This document shows, piece after piece, positions 7,368 to 15,136 of a stretch of 57,518 bases of DNA. The notes beneath the pieces were generated by a model. That model saw only the letters and a program-made list of their open reading frames with translations, was not told where the DNA came from and made no database searches. This DNA is from SZUA-217 sp034658975. Lineage in GTDB: Bacteria; Actinomycetota; Acidimicrobiia; Spongiisociales; ZC4RG35. Location of the stretch: positions 1-57,518 of the forward strand of contig JAYEGJ010000125.1 of NCBI GenBank assembly GCA_034658975.1, given 5' to 3'. Both the position numbers and the translations under genes were made by a program. The first letter of the stretch is position 1. Each line of letters begins with the position of its first letter.

Positions 7368-7517
7368 ATGCGGTTGCTCAGATCGGCGGCCAGACGCGCC
7401 AGTCGCAAGGACGAGGTTTCGCCACTCCTGGTGCGGAATGGTGAAGCCGAGGACGAAGCGAGTGGTGATGGCTGGTCGTTCGAGATGGGTGACATGCATT
7501 GGTCAGCGGGCTCCTAG
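7368..7517 (+). CDS. Possible 49-residue protein
   Basis: A small frame 29 bases after the DUF2007 gene on the same strand, with a GAGGAG Shine-Dalgarno-like stretch about 11 bases before the ATG. The product begins with a basic stretch (MRLLRSAARRASRKDE) and ends acidic and Trp-containing (DGWSFEMGDMHWSAGS). Its TAG stop sits in the palindrome CTAG that also supplies the stop of the convergent nitroreductase gene. I do not recognise it. It may be a real conserved small protein or a chance frame; it adjoins the false gap. Confidence 0.35.
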   Translation: MRLLRSAARRASRKDEVSPLLVRNGEAEDEASGDGWSFEMGDMHWSAGS

Positions 7518-7871
7518 CCCCAATGCTCGGAGTGAATAACCTCCGAGAGAGACTTCTGCGGCCGGTTCAGGCTTCCTGACCGGCGGTCGGGAGCCGGGTG
7601 CCCAACCGTGATGACACCGATGGGAGTGTGGTCGTCGGGGAGTCNNNNNNNNNNNNNNNNNNNNNNNNNNNNNNNNNNNNNNNNNNNNNNNNNNNNNNNN
7701 NNNNNNNNNNNNNNNNNNNNNNNNNNNNNNNNNNNNNNNNNNNNCCCCAATGCTCGGAGTGAATAACCTCCGAGAGAGACTTCTGCGGCCGGTTCAGGCT
7801 TCCTGACCGGCGGTCGGGAGCCGGGTGCCCAACCGTGATGACACCGATGGGAGTGTGGTCGTCGGGGAGTC
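7518..7871. other. False scaffold gap: 127-base duplicate around 100 Ns
   Basis: The 127 bases at 7518-7644 are repeated exactly at 7745-7871, separated by exactly 100 N (7645-7744). A duplicate of exactly 127 bases touching both sides of a standard-size gap is what results when two contigs overlapping by one assembler k-mer (k=127) are scaffolded without merging. Removing one copy and the Ns restores an intact nitroreductase C-terminus. The stretch contains no extra gene. Confidence 0.9.
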
Positions 7872-8334
7872 CGAGTTCGTCGGCGAGATCCGGCACCGAG
7901 TGGACCCCCAGAAAGCCGGCCACCAGGCCCTCGTCAACCACCGCAAGAAGGACCGCCATCATCGCTGCGCCCGCATCCACCCACCAGTAAGGAATCGGCC
8001 ACTCCTTCTGCTCTCCATCGGACCCGATCTTGTCGGGCTCGGAGTAGCGGTCGCGATAGACCTTTTCCGAGACCGAGACAACCACGTGGGCCGGTGCTCG
8101 GGATATCCAGGGGTCGAATCCGGCGTCGACGTAGCCCTTCTCACCGGCGAGTTCAGCGATGCGTGTCCGTCTGTCGGCATCTCTGACGACTACGACTGCG
8201 ATCGCCTGGCTGTTGCCTGCCGAGGGTGCTCGGAGAGCAGCGCGGGCGATGCGGTCCAATGAGTCGTCGGCAACGTGATCGTCGGTGTAGTTTCGCACCA
8301 TGCGCCGCTTGGCGAGTACCTCGGAGAATTCCAT
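7745..8334 (-). CDS. Nitroreductase family protein (3' end displaced by false gap)
   Basis: An FMN-dependent nitroreductase-fold oxidoreductase. Family features: the FMN phosphate-binding RRMVRNY near residue 10, RAPSAGNSQ at about 35-43, a central region WWVDAGAAMMAVLLA that forms the dimer helix, and the C-terminal GVITVGHPAPDRRS. The frame runs into the Ns at 7744, but if the duplicated 127 bases are merged the protein ends cleanly as HWG with stop TAG at 7514-7516, giving about 197 residues, a normal length. The substrate is unknown; members reduce nitro compounds, flavins or F420-like cofactors. The interruption is an assembly effect. Confidence 0.85.
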
Positions 8335-8440
8335 GTCACATTCCTGTCAGAGCCGGCCGTCAATATGTCACTATGGAACTAATCGTGCCACGCAATCGGT
8401 TGGGGTGTTTGAGATGATTGCTGGATTGTGATCGGGTTTG

Positions 8441-9355
8441 ATGCCACACTTAGAGAAGATGAGTAGGGGTACCGTCGACGATTTCAGTGTCGTGTGGACG
8501 CGCGGCAAGGGATGTGGCGAACTTGCCGAACTCTTGTCGGAGAAGGCGCCCCGCATTTCAGGTGACGCGGCCAAGGCTTGCATCGACCATCGCGCCGGTC
8601 TCCTCGTTGCTAGGAAGATGCCCGGCGCCTTCGACCTGGTCAATGTCGCCGTCCCGGTCGACTTCCAGCCCGCAAAGGTCACCAGCGTCGTGGCCACGGT
8701 TGCGGGTGGTCCCCATTCGATGCTGGCCGCTGAGACCGCCGTCGCGATCGGAGCTGCTCTTGGAGTCCCAGCCCGGATGGTCTCCGCGTCGGCACCCGGT
8801 CAGGAGAGCCACGACGCCGAGAATGTTCTCGCCCAAATCGGAGCGGCGCTGCCGACTCTTGGCAGCAAGGTTGTTGAGGTCGACGGAATCGCCGAGCTTG
8901 TCGAGACTCTCGAGGACGGCGCCCTGCTTGTTCTCGGAGCCCCGGGAGGCTCGTGGCTGCAGCGTTATATGTTTGGCCCTGGAGCGAGGCTTCGCCGAAC
9001 TGCCCATGCGGGAGCCGTCGTCGTTCGATCAGCACCCGATCGCGTATTCAGGTTCATGGGCGACCCGGTTTACGTGGCGCCGCTACGTCAGGCCGACGAC
9101 GCCCTGCGGATGCATACCGAGAGCACTCTCGCCGTTGCCGAGGCCGGGCGGCTCGTCGGAGTGGTTCGTCGGAAGCGTCTGGAAGACGCCGGCGGTCACC
9201 ATGTCGAGTCAGTCATGGAGGAGGCGATCTCCGTTCGCGTCGACAACACGATCGTCGAGGCCTGGGAATTGGAGCCCGCCTTTGGGGAGGATCCGATACC
9301 TGTCACCGACCACGATGAGTATCTCGTCGGAGGATTGTCTTTGCGGGCCAGCTGA
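8441..9355 (+). CDS. Universal-stress-protein-like protein with possible CBS-like C-terminus
   Basis: A 304-residue soluble protein of unknown function. The middle part (about residues 70-200) resembles an UspA alpha/beta domain: an alternating beta-alpha layout with AAETAVAIGAALGVPARMV, and a terminal block GPGARLRRTAHAGAVVVRS that recalls the Usp G-x-x-S-R-x-ll-x-x-A-x-x-PVLVV ending. After residue 205, APLRQADDALRM ... AGRLVGVVRRKRL looks like part of a CBS-type motif. The start is uncertain: ATG 8441, with TTG 8438 and ATG 8459 also in frame; no clear Shine-Dalgarno sequence decides. It is 21 bases before the hydrolase gene, so the two may be co-transcribed. Confidence 0.6.
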   Translation: MPHLEKMSRGTVDDFSVVWTRGKGCGELAELLSEKAPRISGDAAKACIDHRAGLLVARKMPGAFDLVNVAVPVDFQPAKVTSVVATVAGGPHSMLAAETAVAIGAALGVPARMVSASAPGQESHDAENVLAQIGAALPTLGSKVVEVDGIAELVETLEDGALLVLGAPGGSWLQRYMFGPGARLRRTAHAGAVVVRSAPDRVFRFMGDPVYVAPLRQADDALRMHTESTLAVAEAGRLVGVVRRKRLEDAGGHHVESVMEEAISVRVDNTIVEAWELEPAFGEDPIPVTDHDEYLVGGLSLRAS

Positions 9356-9376
9356 ATTCGACAAGAATCAGCCCCA

Positions 9377-10285
9377 ATGTCCGCAAGATCCTTTTTCCGC
9401 GGCCTCATTTGGTCGCTAATCGCATTGGTGGTCGTCGGCCATGTGGCCGGCGGCTGGTACTTCTCGAACGAGCTCATCGAAGACGGCTTTGTTCCGTCGC
9501 TCGAAGCCGGAGAGGCAGTCGGGCATCCCGAGGCGGTGGACGTGGCCTACGACACCCCGCTCGGTTCGATGGACGCGGTCTACATCCCGGCCTCGGGTTC
9601 GACCTGGGTGATCCACGTGCATGGCAAGGGCTCGGCCGTGTCGCAGATGGAGTATCTGTTTGCTCCCATCAACGAAGCGGGCTTCCCCCAGCTCTCCATC
9701 AACTATCGCAACGACTTCGGTCAGCCACTGGACTCGACCGGCTACTACCGGTACGGGGTGAGCGAGTGGGAGGACATCGAAGGAGCTGTCGAGTTTGCCG
9801 AGGCCAATGGCGCAGATTCCCTCATCTTCAGCGGCTTCAGCACGGGAGCCTCACACATTCTGTCCTTCGTCTATCGAAACAATCTCGACGAGATCAAGGG
9901 TCTCATCTTCGACGCACCGAACATCGACATGGGTGACACCGTTGACTACGGCGCCGGCCAGCGCGATCTTCCGCTGATTCCAGCCAAGGTTCCGATCACC
10001 CTCACATGGGTGGCGAAATTCATCACGTCGCTACGCATCGACGTCAACTGGAAGTCAATCGATTACGTGTCCAAGGCGGAGAGTTCCCTCAGGGTCCCGA
10101 CGCTTGTGCAGCACACAACCGGAGACGACAAGGTTCCGGTGACACAGAGCATCCGATTCGCCGAGACCCAGTCTGCCTTGGTGAGATTGGTGCAATATGA
10201 GAGCGATGCCCACCACGGCTCCTACGACGCCGATCCTGAGAAATACATCTCGGAGGTGTTGAGTTTCCTCCAGGAGAACGGTTAG
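9377..10285 (+). CDS. Membrane-anchored alpha/beta hydrolase
   Basis: A 302-residue protein with an N-terminal signal anchor (about residues 8-28) and an alpha/beta hydrolase fold. The nucleophile elbow is GFSTG with Ser155; the expected oxyanion segment HVHGKG is at 80-85; the probable acid is in the TTGDDKVP segment and the catalytic His in DAHHGSYD near residue 277. This matches serine hydrolases of the YqkD/Abhydrolase group with an exported catalytic domain. The substrate is unknown. It ends 33 bases before the ABC importer operon. Confidence 0.8.
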   Translation: MSARSFFRGLIWSLIALVVVGHVAGGWYFSNELIEDGFVPSLEAGEAVGHPEAVDVAYDTPLGSMDAVYIPASGSTWVIHVHGKGSAVSQMEYLFAPINEAGFPQLSINYRNDFGQPLDSTGYYRYGVSEWEDIEGAVEFAEANGADSLIFSGFSTGASHILSFVYRNNLDEIKGLIFDAPNIDMGDTVDYGAGQRDLPLIPAKVPITLTWVAKFITSLRIDVNWKSIDYVSKAESSLRVPTLVQHTTGDDKVPVTQSIRFAETQSALVRLVQYESDAHHGSYDADPEKYISEVLSFLQENG

Positions 10286-10318
10286 GGACTTCCGACCCCG
10301 CCATCGGAGGCAGCTCTC

Positions 10319-11422
10319 GTGTCCGACCAACCAATGATCCGTCTCGATGGCGTGACCAAAGTCTTCCCCGGCACAACGTCACCCGCAGTGGATCGCTTGT
10401 CGTTGGACGTCGAAGAAGGAGAATTCGTCACGCTGGTCGGGCCGTCCGGATGTGGCAAGACGACGACCCTGAAGATGATCAACCGGATCATCGAGCCCAC
10501 CACGGGAACGATCCGTATTGCCGGACAGGATGCGTTGAGCCTGGAGGCGCACGAGTTGCGCCGCTCGATTGGCTACGTGATACAGCAGATCGGTCTCTTT
10601 CCCCATCGGACGATCCGCCGGAACATCGCCACGGTGCCGGGCCTGCTGGGATGGGAAGCGCCGAGGGTTGAGGATCGGGTCCGCGAACTGATCGAGATGG
10701 TGGGTCTCGAACCCGAGATGCTCGAACGATTCCCATCGGAGTTGTCGGGAGGTCAGCAGCAGCGCGTCGGTGTGGCGAGGGCTCTCGCCGCCGATCCTCC
10801 CATCCTTCTGATGGACGAGCCGTTCGGAGCGGTCGACCCGATAGTGCGAGCCAAGCTTCAGGCCGAGTTCCTCGAACTGCACAGGACCCTCGGTAAGACG
10901 GTGGTCTTCGTGACCCACGACATCGACGAGGCGGTTTACCTGGGGACCAGGACCGCCATCCTCAACGTAGGCGGGATCCTCGAGCAGTACGACAAACCCG
11001 AGAGGATTCTCGCCGAACCCGCCAACGAGTTTGTGGAGGACTTCCTGGGCGGTGAGCGCGGACTGAAACGACTGGCCCTGCTGCCGGTCTCGGGGACTCC
11101 ACTGGAGAAAGGGCCGGTGGTCGACGTTAGATCTTCGCTGTCCGTGGCACGGCAGGTCATGACAGCACACGCCGTTGACTGGGTGGGTGTTCTCGACGGA
11201 GAGAGGCTGCTGGGGTGGGTATCCGAAGACGACCTGGGCGAGGGCAGCCTCGAAGGCATCGATGCGAAGCCTTTCCTGGTCACCCTTCATCCCGAATCGT
11301 CACTGCGTGAGGCTCTCAATGCGGTGGTGACGAGCCATGCCCGTGTCGCCGCCGTGGTCGAGGGCGGCCGGTACCTGGGAATGCTCGATCTCGAGGCAAT
11401 CGCCGAGGAGATCACTGAATGA
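10319..11422 (+). CDS. opuCA: Glycine betaine/choline-type ABC importer ATPase with CBS domains
   Basis: ATPase of a compatible-solute uptake system. Walker A GPSGCGKTT (41-49), Q-loop QQIGLFPH, signature LSGGQQQRV near 142, Walker B ILLMDEPFGAVDP and the switch VTHD are all present. The C-terminal part (about 255-367) carries two CBS-like repeats ending GMLDLEAI, the module that senses ionic strength in OpuA/OpuC ATPases. The start is GTG 10319 with a GGAGG Shine-Dalgarno sequence 8 bases upstream. It overlaps the first permease by four bases. ProV/OpuA-type naming is possible; the two-permease layout fits OpuB/OpuC best. Confidence 0.88.
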   Translation: MSDQPMIRLDGVTKVFPGTTSPAVDRLSLDVEEGEFVTLVGPSGCGKTTTLKMINRIIEPTTGTIRIAGQDALSLEAHELRRSIGYVIQQIGLFPHRTIRRNIATVPGLLGWEAPRVEDRVRELIEMVGLEPEMLERFPSELSGGQQQRVGVARALAADPPILLMDEPFGAVDPIVRAKLQAEFLELHRTLGKTVVFVTHDIDEAVYLGTRTAILNVGGILEQYDKPERILAEPANEFVEDFLGGERGLKRLALLPVSGTPLEKGPVVDVRSSLSVARQVMTAHAVDWVGVLDGERLLGWVSEDDLGEGSLEGIDAKPFLVTLHPESSLREALNAVVTSHARVAAVVEGGRYLGMLDLEAIAEEITE

Positions 11423-12081
11423 CGCTTGCGCAGGAGCGCCCCTTCTTCGACTGGGAGTGGGTGGTCCGGAACGCGGATCAGATCGTCGACCGTACCTGGG
11501 AGCACATCTACTTGACTGCGGTGCCCGTTGGGCTCGGGTTCATCATCGCTCTTGCCCTGTCCGTGGTCGCTCTCCGCTGGCGCCGCACCTACGCGCCGAT
11601 CACGCTCGTGACCGGGATCCTCTACACGATCCCGTCGCTGGCGACGTTCGCCTTTCTCGTGCCGATCGTGGGCCTCAACGCTACCAACGCGATCATCGCT
11701 CTCACGTCGTACACGCTTCTGATCCTCATCCGGAACATCGTCGCAGGGATAGATGGGGTCCCGCCCTCAATCCTGGAAGCGGCCGACGGGATGGGATACA
11801 CGCGGTCTGCCCGGTTTTGGAGGATGGAGGTTCCGCTCGCACTCCCCGTCATCGTCGCCGGATTGCGCATCGCGACTGTGACGACTGTGGGCCTGGTGAC
11901 GATCACCGCTGTCCTGGGTCTGGGCGGGTACGGGTTCTTCATACTGAGAGGCTTCAACAGCTTCTTCATCACCCAAACACTCGTCGGCGTGTTTCTGTCT
12001 GTCGTCCTCGCCACCATCCTCGACCTCGCTTTTGTCTGGCTGCAGAGACGGCTCACTCCCTGGCAACGGGGTAGCGCGTGA
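11419..12081 (+). CDS. opuCB: Compatible-solute ABC importer permease (first)
   Basis: A 220-residue permease with about five or six membrane spans and the conserved EAA loop (EAADGMGYTRSARFWRMEVPLALP, about residues 113-136) that docks on the ATPase. Start ATG overlaps the ATPase stop (ATGA), end overlaps the second permease by four bases. It forms one half of the OpuC-like channel for glycine betaine, choline or carnitine. The two permeases are about equally long and similar, which argues for a heterodimer. Confidence 0.87.
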   Translation: MTLAQERPFFDWEWVVRNADQIVDRTWEHIYLTAVPVGLGFIIALALSVVALRWRRTYAPITLVTGILYTIPSLATFAFLVPIVGLNATNAIIALTSYTLLILIRNIVAGIDGVPPSILEAADGMGYTRSARFWRMEVPLALPVIVAGLRIATVTTVGLVTITAVLGLGGYGFFILRGFNSFFITQTLVGVFLSVVLATILDLAFVWLQRRLTPWQRGSA

Positions 12082-12764
12082 CATTCTGGGAACAGATAAC
12101 GGAGTTTCTCACCGAGCCGTCGACCTGGTCGGGCTCCGGGTCGATCTGGGTAAGGCTGTTCGAGCACCTGTGGGTGTCGGTGGCCGCGACATTGATCGCA
12201 ATCGTTCTTGTCATGCCGCTGGCGCTTTGGCTCGGCCACACCCGGAGAGGAGCCGATGCTGCAACCGCTGTCGTCAACATTGGCCGGGCGATTCCCTCGT
12301 TCGGCATCCTCGTTCTGACCGTGATGATCCTGGTGAACCTGGGAGTCGGGGTTCTCAGTCCATGGCCGGTGCTGGTGGCCTTGATCGCCCTGGCTGCACC
12401 ACCGATCTTCACCAACACTGTCGCGGCGATTCAGGGTGTTCCTCCTGCCACTATCGAAGCGGCCCGAGGGATGGGGTTCACCGAGGGCGAGGTACTAGGC
12501 GGAGTAGAGGTACCGCTGGCCTCCCCGGTGATTGTCGAGGGGATCCGGATTGCTTTCGTCCAGGTGATCGCGACGGCGACTCTTGGGGCGCTCACTGCCT
12601 GGGGAGGGCTGGGCCGTTTCATCGTCGACGGGTTTGCCCAGCAAGATCAGGGTGAGTTGGTGGTTGGCGCCGTCCTCGTAGCGGGGCTGGCCGTTCTGGC
12701 CGAGCTTGGAATGGGAGCCATCCAGCGGGTGGCGACACCCCGGGGGATTCGGACGTCAGGCTGA
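12078..12764 (+). CDS. opuCD: Compatible-solute ABC importer permease (second)
   Basis: A 228-residue permease paralogous to the one before it, with the EAA-type loop EAARGMGFTEGEVLGGVEVPLASP near residues 132-155 and about six spans. It starts with GTG at 12078, overlapping the preceding stop (GTGA). The N-terminus (TEPSTWSGSGSIWVRLFEHLWVS) is typical of OpuCD-like subunits. In this operon the order is ATPase, permease, permease, binding protein, whereas in Bacillus opuC the binding protein lies between the permeases. Confidence 0.87.
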   Translation: MTFWEQITEFLTEPSTWSGSGSIWVRLFEHLWVSVAATLIAIVLVMPLALWLGHTRRGADAATAVVNIGRAIPSFGILVLTVMILVNLGVGVLSPWPVLVALIALAAPPIFTNTVAAIQGVPPATIEAARGMGFTEGEVLGGVEVPLASPVIVEGIRIAFVQVIATATLGALTAWGGLGRFIVDGFAQQDQGELVVGAVLVAGLAVLAELGMGAIQRVATPRGIRTSG

Positions 12765-12803
12765 TATCGGGAATCTGCGGATGGTCCCTATGGTTCTTCG
12801 TCC

Positions 12804-12822
12804 TGCCAGACCCGGTTTGGCA
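12804..12822 (+). promoter_or_regulatory. Intercistronic hairpin before the binding-protein gene
   Basis: In the 90-base gap between the second permease and the binding protein, TGCCA (12804-12808) can pair with TGGCA (12818-12822). The gap is long for this otherwise overlapping operon. A stem here could stabilise the downstream transcript, which usually needs higher expression for binding proteins. The AAGGAG ribosome site lies at 12843-12848. The role is inferred only. Confidence 0.35.
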
Positions 12823-12854
12823 ACTATCTGACAAGCAATGAAAAGGAGAAACCC

Positions 12855-13766
12855 ATGCGGAGAGTATTCCGCAACCGCGCTGTTGGGGCGGTCCTGGCGT
12901 TGTCGCTCGTAGCGGCGGCCTGTGGATCGGGTGACAGCACGGACGGCGATCCAATCGTCGTCTCATCGTTCAACTTCAACGAGTCGGTGATCGTCGCCGA
13001 GATATATGCCCAGGCTCTGGAGCAGTTCGGCTACACGGTCGAGAGAAAGCTGAACCTTGGCAACCGCGAAGTCGTCAAGCCCGCTCTCGAGAGTGGCGAG
13101 ATCGACCTCGTACCGGAATATGTGGGGACGATCGACTCATTCCTGGGGGGCGCGCCCACGGCTGAATCACAGTCGACCTACGAGGAGGCGAAAGCCCTTT
13201 ATGAGGAGACCGGTGTGACGTTGCTTGCCTACAGCCCTGCTCAGGACAAGAACGCCTACATCGTCACCGCCGAGACTGCATCCGAGTACGCGCTGACCAA
13301 GATCTCCGATCTCCAGCCAATTGCCGGCGACCTGATCTTCGGCGGACCGCCGGAGTGCCCGGAGCGTGAGTTCTGTCTCAAGGGTTTGGTCGACGTCTAC
13401 GGTCTCGACTTCGCCGAGTTCAAGCCCCTCGATGTCGCCGGCCCGATCACGGTGGCGGCCCTCGAAGGCGGAGAGGTCGACGTTGCCCTGCTGTTCTCCA
13501 GCCAGGGAATCATTGCCGAGAAGGGTTGGATCGTCCTCGAAGACGACAAGGGACTCCAGCCGGCGGAGAACCTGGTTCCTGCGATACGCCAGGCAGTCGT
13601 TGATGCCTACGGCCGTGAGATGACCCAGATCATCGAGGCCGTCTCGGTTCTGCTCAGTCAGGAAGACCTGACGGAGATGAACAAGCGCGCCGACCTCGAC
13701 CAGGAAGATCCGGCCGCTATCGCCAAGGAGTGGTTGGACGGTATCGAACTCGGATTGGACAGTTAG
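12855..13766 (+). CDS. opuCC: Glycine betaine/choline-binding lipoprotein
   Basis: The substrate-binding subunit, 303 residues, anchored by lipidation of Cys23 (LVAAAC). The mature domain is of the OpuAC type: VVSSFNFNESVIVAEIYAQALEQ near residues 36-58, then LVPEYVGTIDSFLGG around 91-105 where the aromatic residues form part of the cation-binding box, and the lobe-crossing EGGEVDVALLFSSQG near 209-223. A strong Shine-Dalgarno sequence (AAGGAG) precedes the ATG. Ligand identity (betaine, choline, carnitine or proline betaine) cannot be fixed from sequence alone. It ends eight bases before the second palindromic element. Confidence 0.9.
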   Translation: MRRVFRNRAVGAVLALSLVAAACGSGDSTDGDPIVVSSFNFNESVIVAEIYAQALEQFGYTVERKLNLGNREVVKPALESGEIDLVPEYVGTIDSFLGGAPTAESQSTYEEAKALYEETGVTLLAYSPAQDKNAYIVTAETASEYALTKISDLQPIAGDLIFGGPPECPEREFCLKGLVDVYGLDFAEFKPLDVAGPITVAALEGGEVDVALLFSSQGIIAEKGWIVLEDDKGLQPAENLVPAIRQAVVDAYGREMTQIIEAVSVLLSQEDLTEMNKRADLDQEDPAAIAKEWLDGIELGLDS

Positions 13767-13773
13767 CCCCTAA

Positions 13774-13826
13774 CCATTCTGGGTAGGTCTACGCGGGTAT
13801 AGGCCGCGAAGACCTACCCGGAACGG
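13774..13826. repeat. 53-base palindromic element, copy 2
   Basis: Same length and design as the element at 7029-7081. Left arm CCATTCTGGGTAGGTCT and right arm AGACCTACCCGGAACGG pair with one mismatch and one G-T; the inner stem CGCGG / CCGCG (13792-13796 with 13804-13808) closes a 7-base loop. Both copies begin CC-R-TTCTG and end GAACGG. Here it lies between convergent genes and its last 13 bases encode the C-terminus of the CNNM protein, so it could also serve as a bidirectional terminator. Confidence 0.75.
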
Positions 13827-15136
13827 TCCTCCTCCGGTCTGATGTGTTGGGGACGCACCTTCAACTCGACCTCGCGAACCCTTCTCCCATCCATGCGACG
13901 GACGCTGAGTTCGAAGCCATCCGAGCCGACTGTGTCCCCATGGCGGGGGATCCGGCCGAGTTCAGCCATCAGGTAGCCGCCAACAGTCTCGTACTCACCC
14001 GGCGGGATGGACGCTCCGATCTCCTCCAATCGATCGATTCGCGTTTGGCCGGCCACCAGGTAGCGGTCTCGACCAGCAGGCCGAATCTCCACCACCTCGC
14101 GGATGTCGTGCTCGTCGCGGATGTCCCCGACCAACTCCTCGGCGATGTCTTCGAGGGTGACCAGCCCGGAGACGCTTCCGTGCTCGTCGATGGCCACTGC
14201 CAGGTGAACACCCTCGGATCTCATCATCTCCAGCACAGGTGATACGGACATCGTCTCAGGGACAAGTGGCACCGGACGAATCTGATCGGCCGCTATCGGC
14301 TGGTCCAGATCGTCGGTACCCACCGCTATCAAGTCCTTTGCATGAACGAAACCAAGGATGTCATCGAGTCCGTCGCCATAGATGGGGATCCTCGAGTGAC
14401 CCGTCGAGATCATCGTGCTCTCGAAACTGGAGGCAGGCTCATCGGCAGAAAGCGCAACCAGATCCGGCCGCGGAACCATCACCTCGAAGACAACGGTGCT
14501 CTGGAACTTGAGGGCAGCTGTGAGGAGATTGGACGAGCTTGGCTCGATCACGCCTCCGGCGCCGATGGTCTTGACGAGAACGGCTATGTCATCGGCGGAG
14601 TGCTCGGCCGCGACGGTGTGTCGGGTATTCACACCAAATAGTCGAAGCACAGCGCCGGCGACCCACGACAGGCTGAAGATGATCGGTCTCAGAACCGTGA
14701 CGTAGGCCCGGAAAGGTGCCGAGACGAGGAGTGCCGTCTTCTCCGGGGCGGCGATGGTGGCGTTCTTCGGTGCCATCTCCCCGAATACGTTGTGGACGAA
14801 AGCCACGATGAGCAGGGCGGTCAGCAGCGAAATGGTTGCAACACCCCCCTCCGGGATGCCGAGAGCGTGATAGAGGTCCTCGAATGCGACCTCGAGTGAG
14901 TTCTCTATGACGAAACCGAGGGCAAGCGACGCCCCAGCTACCCCGAGCTGAGCGCCGGCGAAGGTGACAGGTAGTTCGTTCATAGAAGCCACGGCCCATC
15001 CCGCGAATCGATTGCCGGAATTCGCCATTCCCTCGAGCGACGGCCTGCGCGAGGCAGTGAAGGCGAATTCGACGGCGACGAAGAATCCATTGATGACAAC
15101 GAGGACGAGGGCGAAGACGAGGGCGGAGAAGCTCAT
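13814..15136 (-). CDS. CNNM/CorC-family membrane protein with CBS pair (second of tandem)
   Basis: A 440-residue protein: DUF21 membrane domain with four helices (about residues 3-23, 55-80, 90-110, 125-150), a cytosolic CBS pair (about 200-320, including HSRIPIYG and LVTLEDIAEELVGDI) and a C-terminal CorC/HlyC domain (YETVGGYLMAELGRIP). Family members transport or regulate Mg2+ or Na+. In the membrane domain the motif HNVFGEMAPKN replaces the usual LVFGELVPK. Start taken at ATG 15136, which gives the canonical N-terminus ...VINGFFVAVEFAFTASR; it overlaps the upstream paralogue by four bases. Frames extending further upstream lie inside that gene and are unlikely. Confidence 0.87.
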   Translation of the reverse strand: MSFSALVFALVLVVINGFFVAVEFAFTASRRPSLEGMANSGNRFAGWAVASMNELPVTFAGAQLGVAGASLALGFVIENSLEVAFEDLYHALGIPEGGVATISLLTALLIVAFVHNVFGEMAPKNATIAAPEKTALLVSAPFRAYVTVLRPIIFSLSWVAGAVLRLFGVNTRHTVAAEHSADDIAVLVKTIGAGGVIEPSSSNLLTAALKFQSTVVFEVMVPRPDLVALSADEPASSFESTMISTGHSRIPIYGDGLDDILGFVHAKDLIAVGTDDLDQPIAADQIRPVPLVPETMSVSPVLEMMRSEGVHLAVAIDEHGSVSGLVTLEDIAEELVGDIRDEHDIREVVEIRPAGRDRYLVAGQTRIDRLEEIGASIPPGEYETVGGYLMAELGRIPRHGDTVGSDGFELSVRRMDGRRVREVELKVRPQHIRPEEDRSG

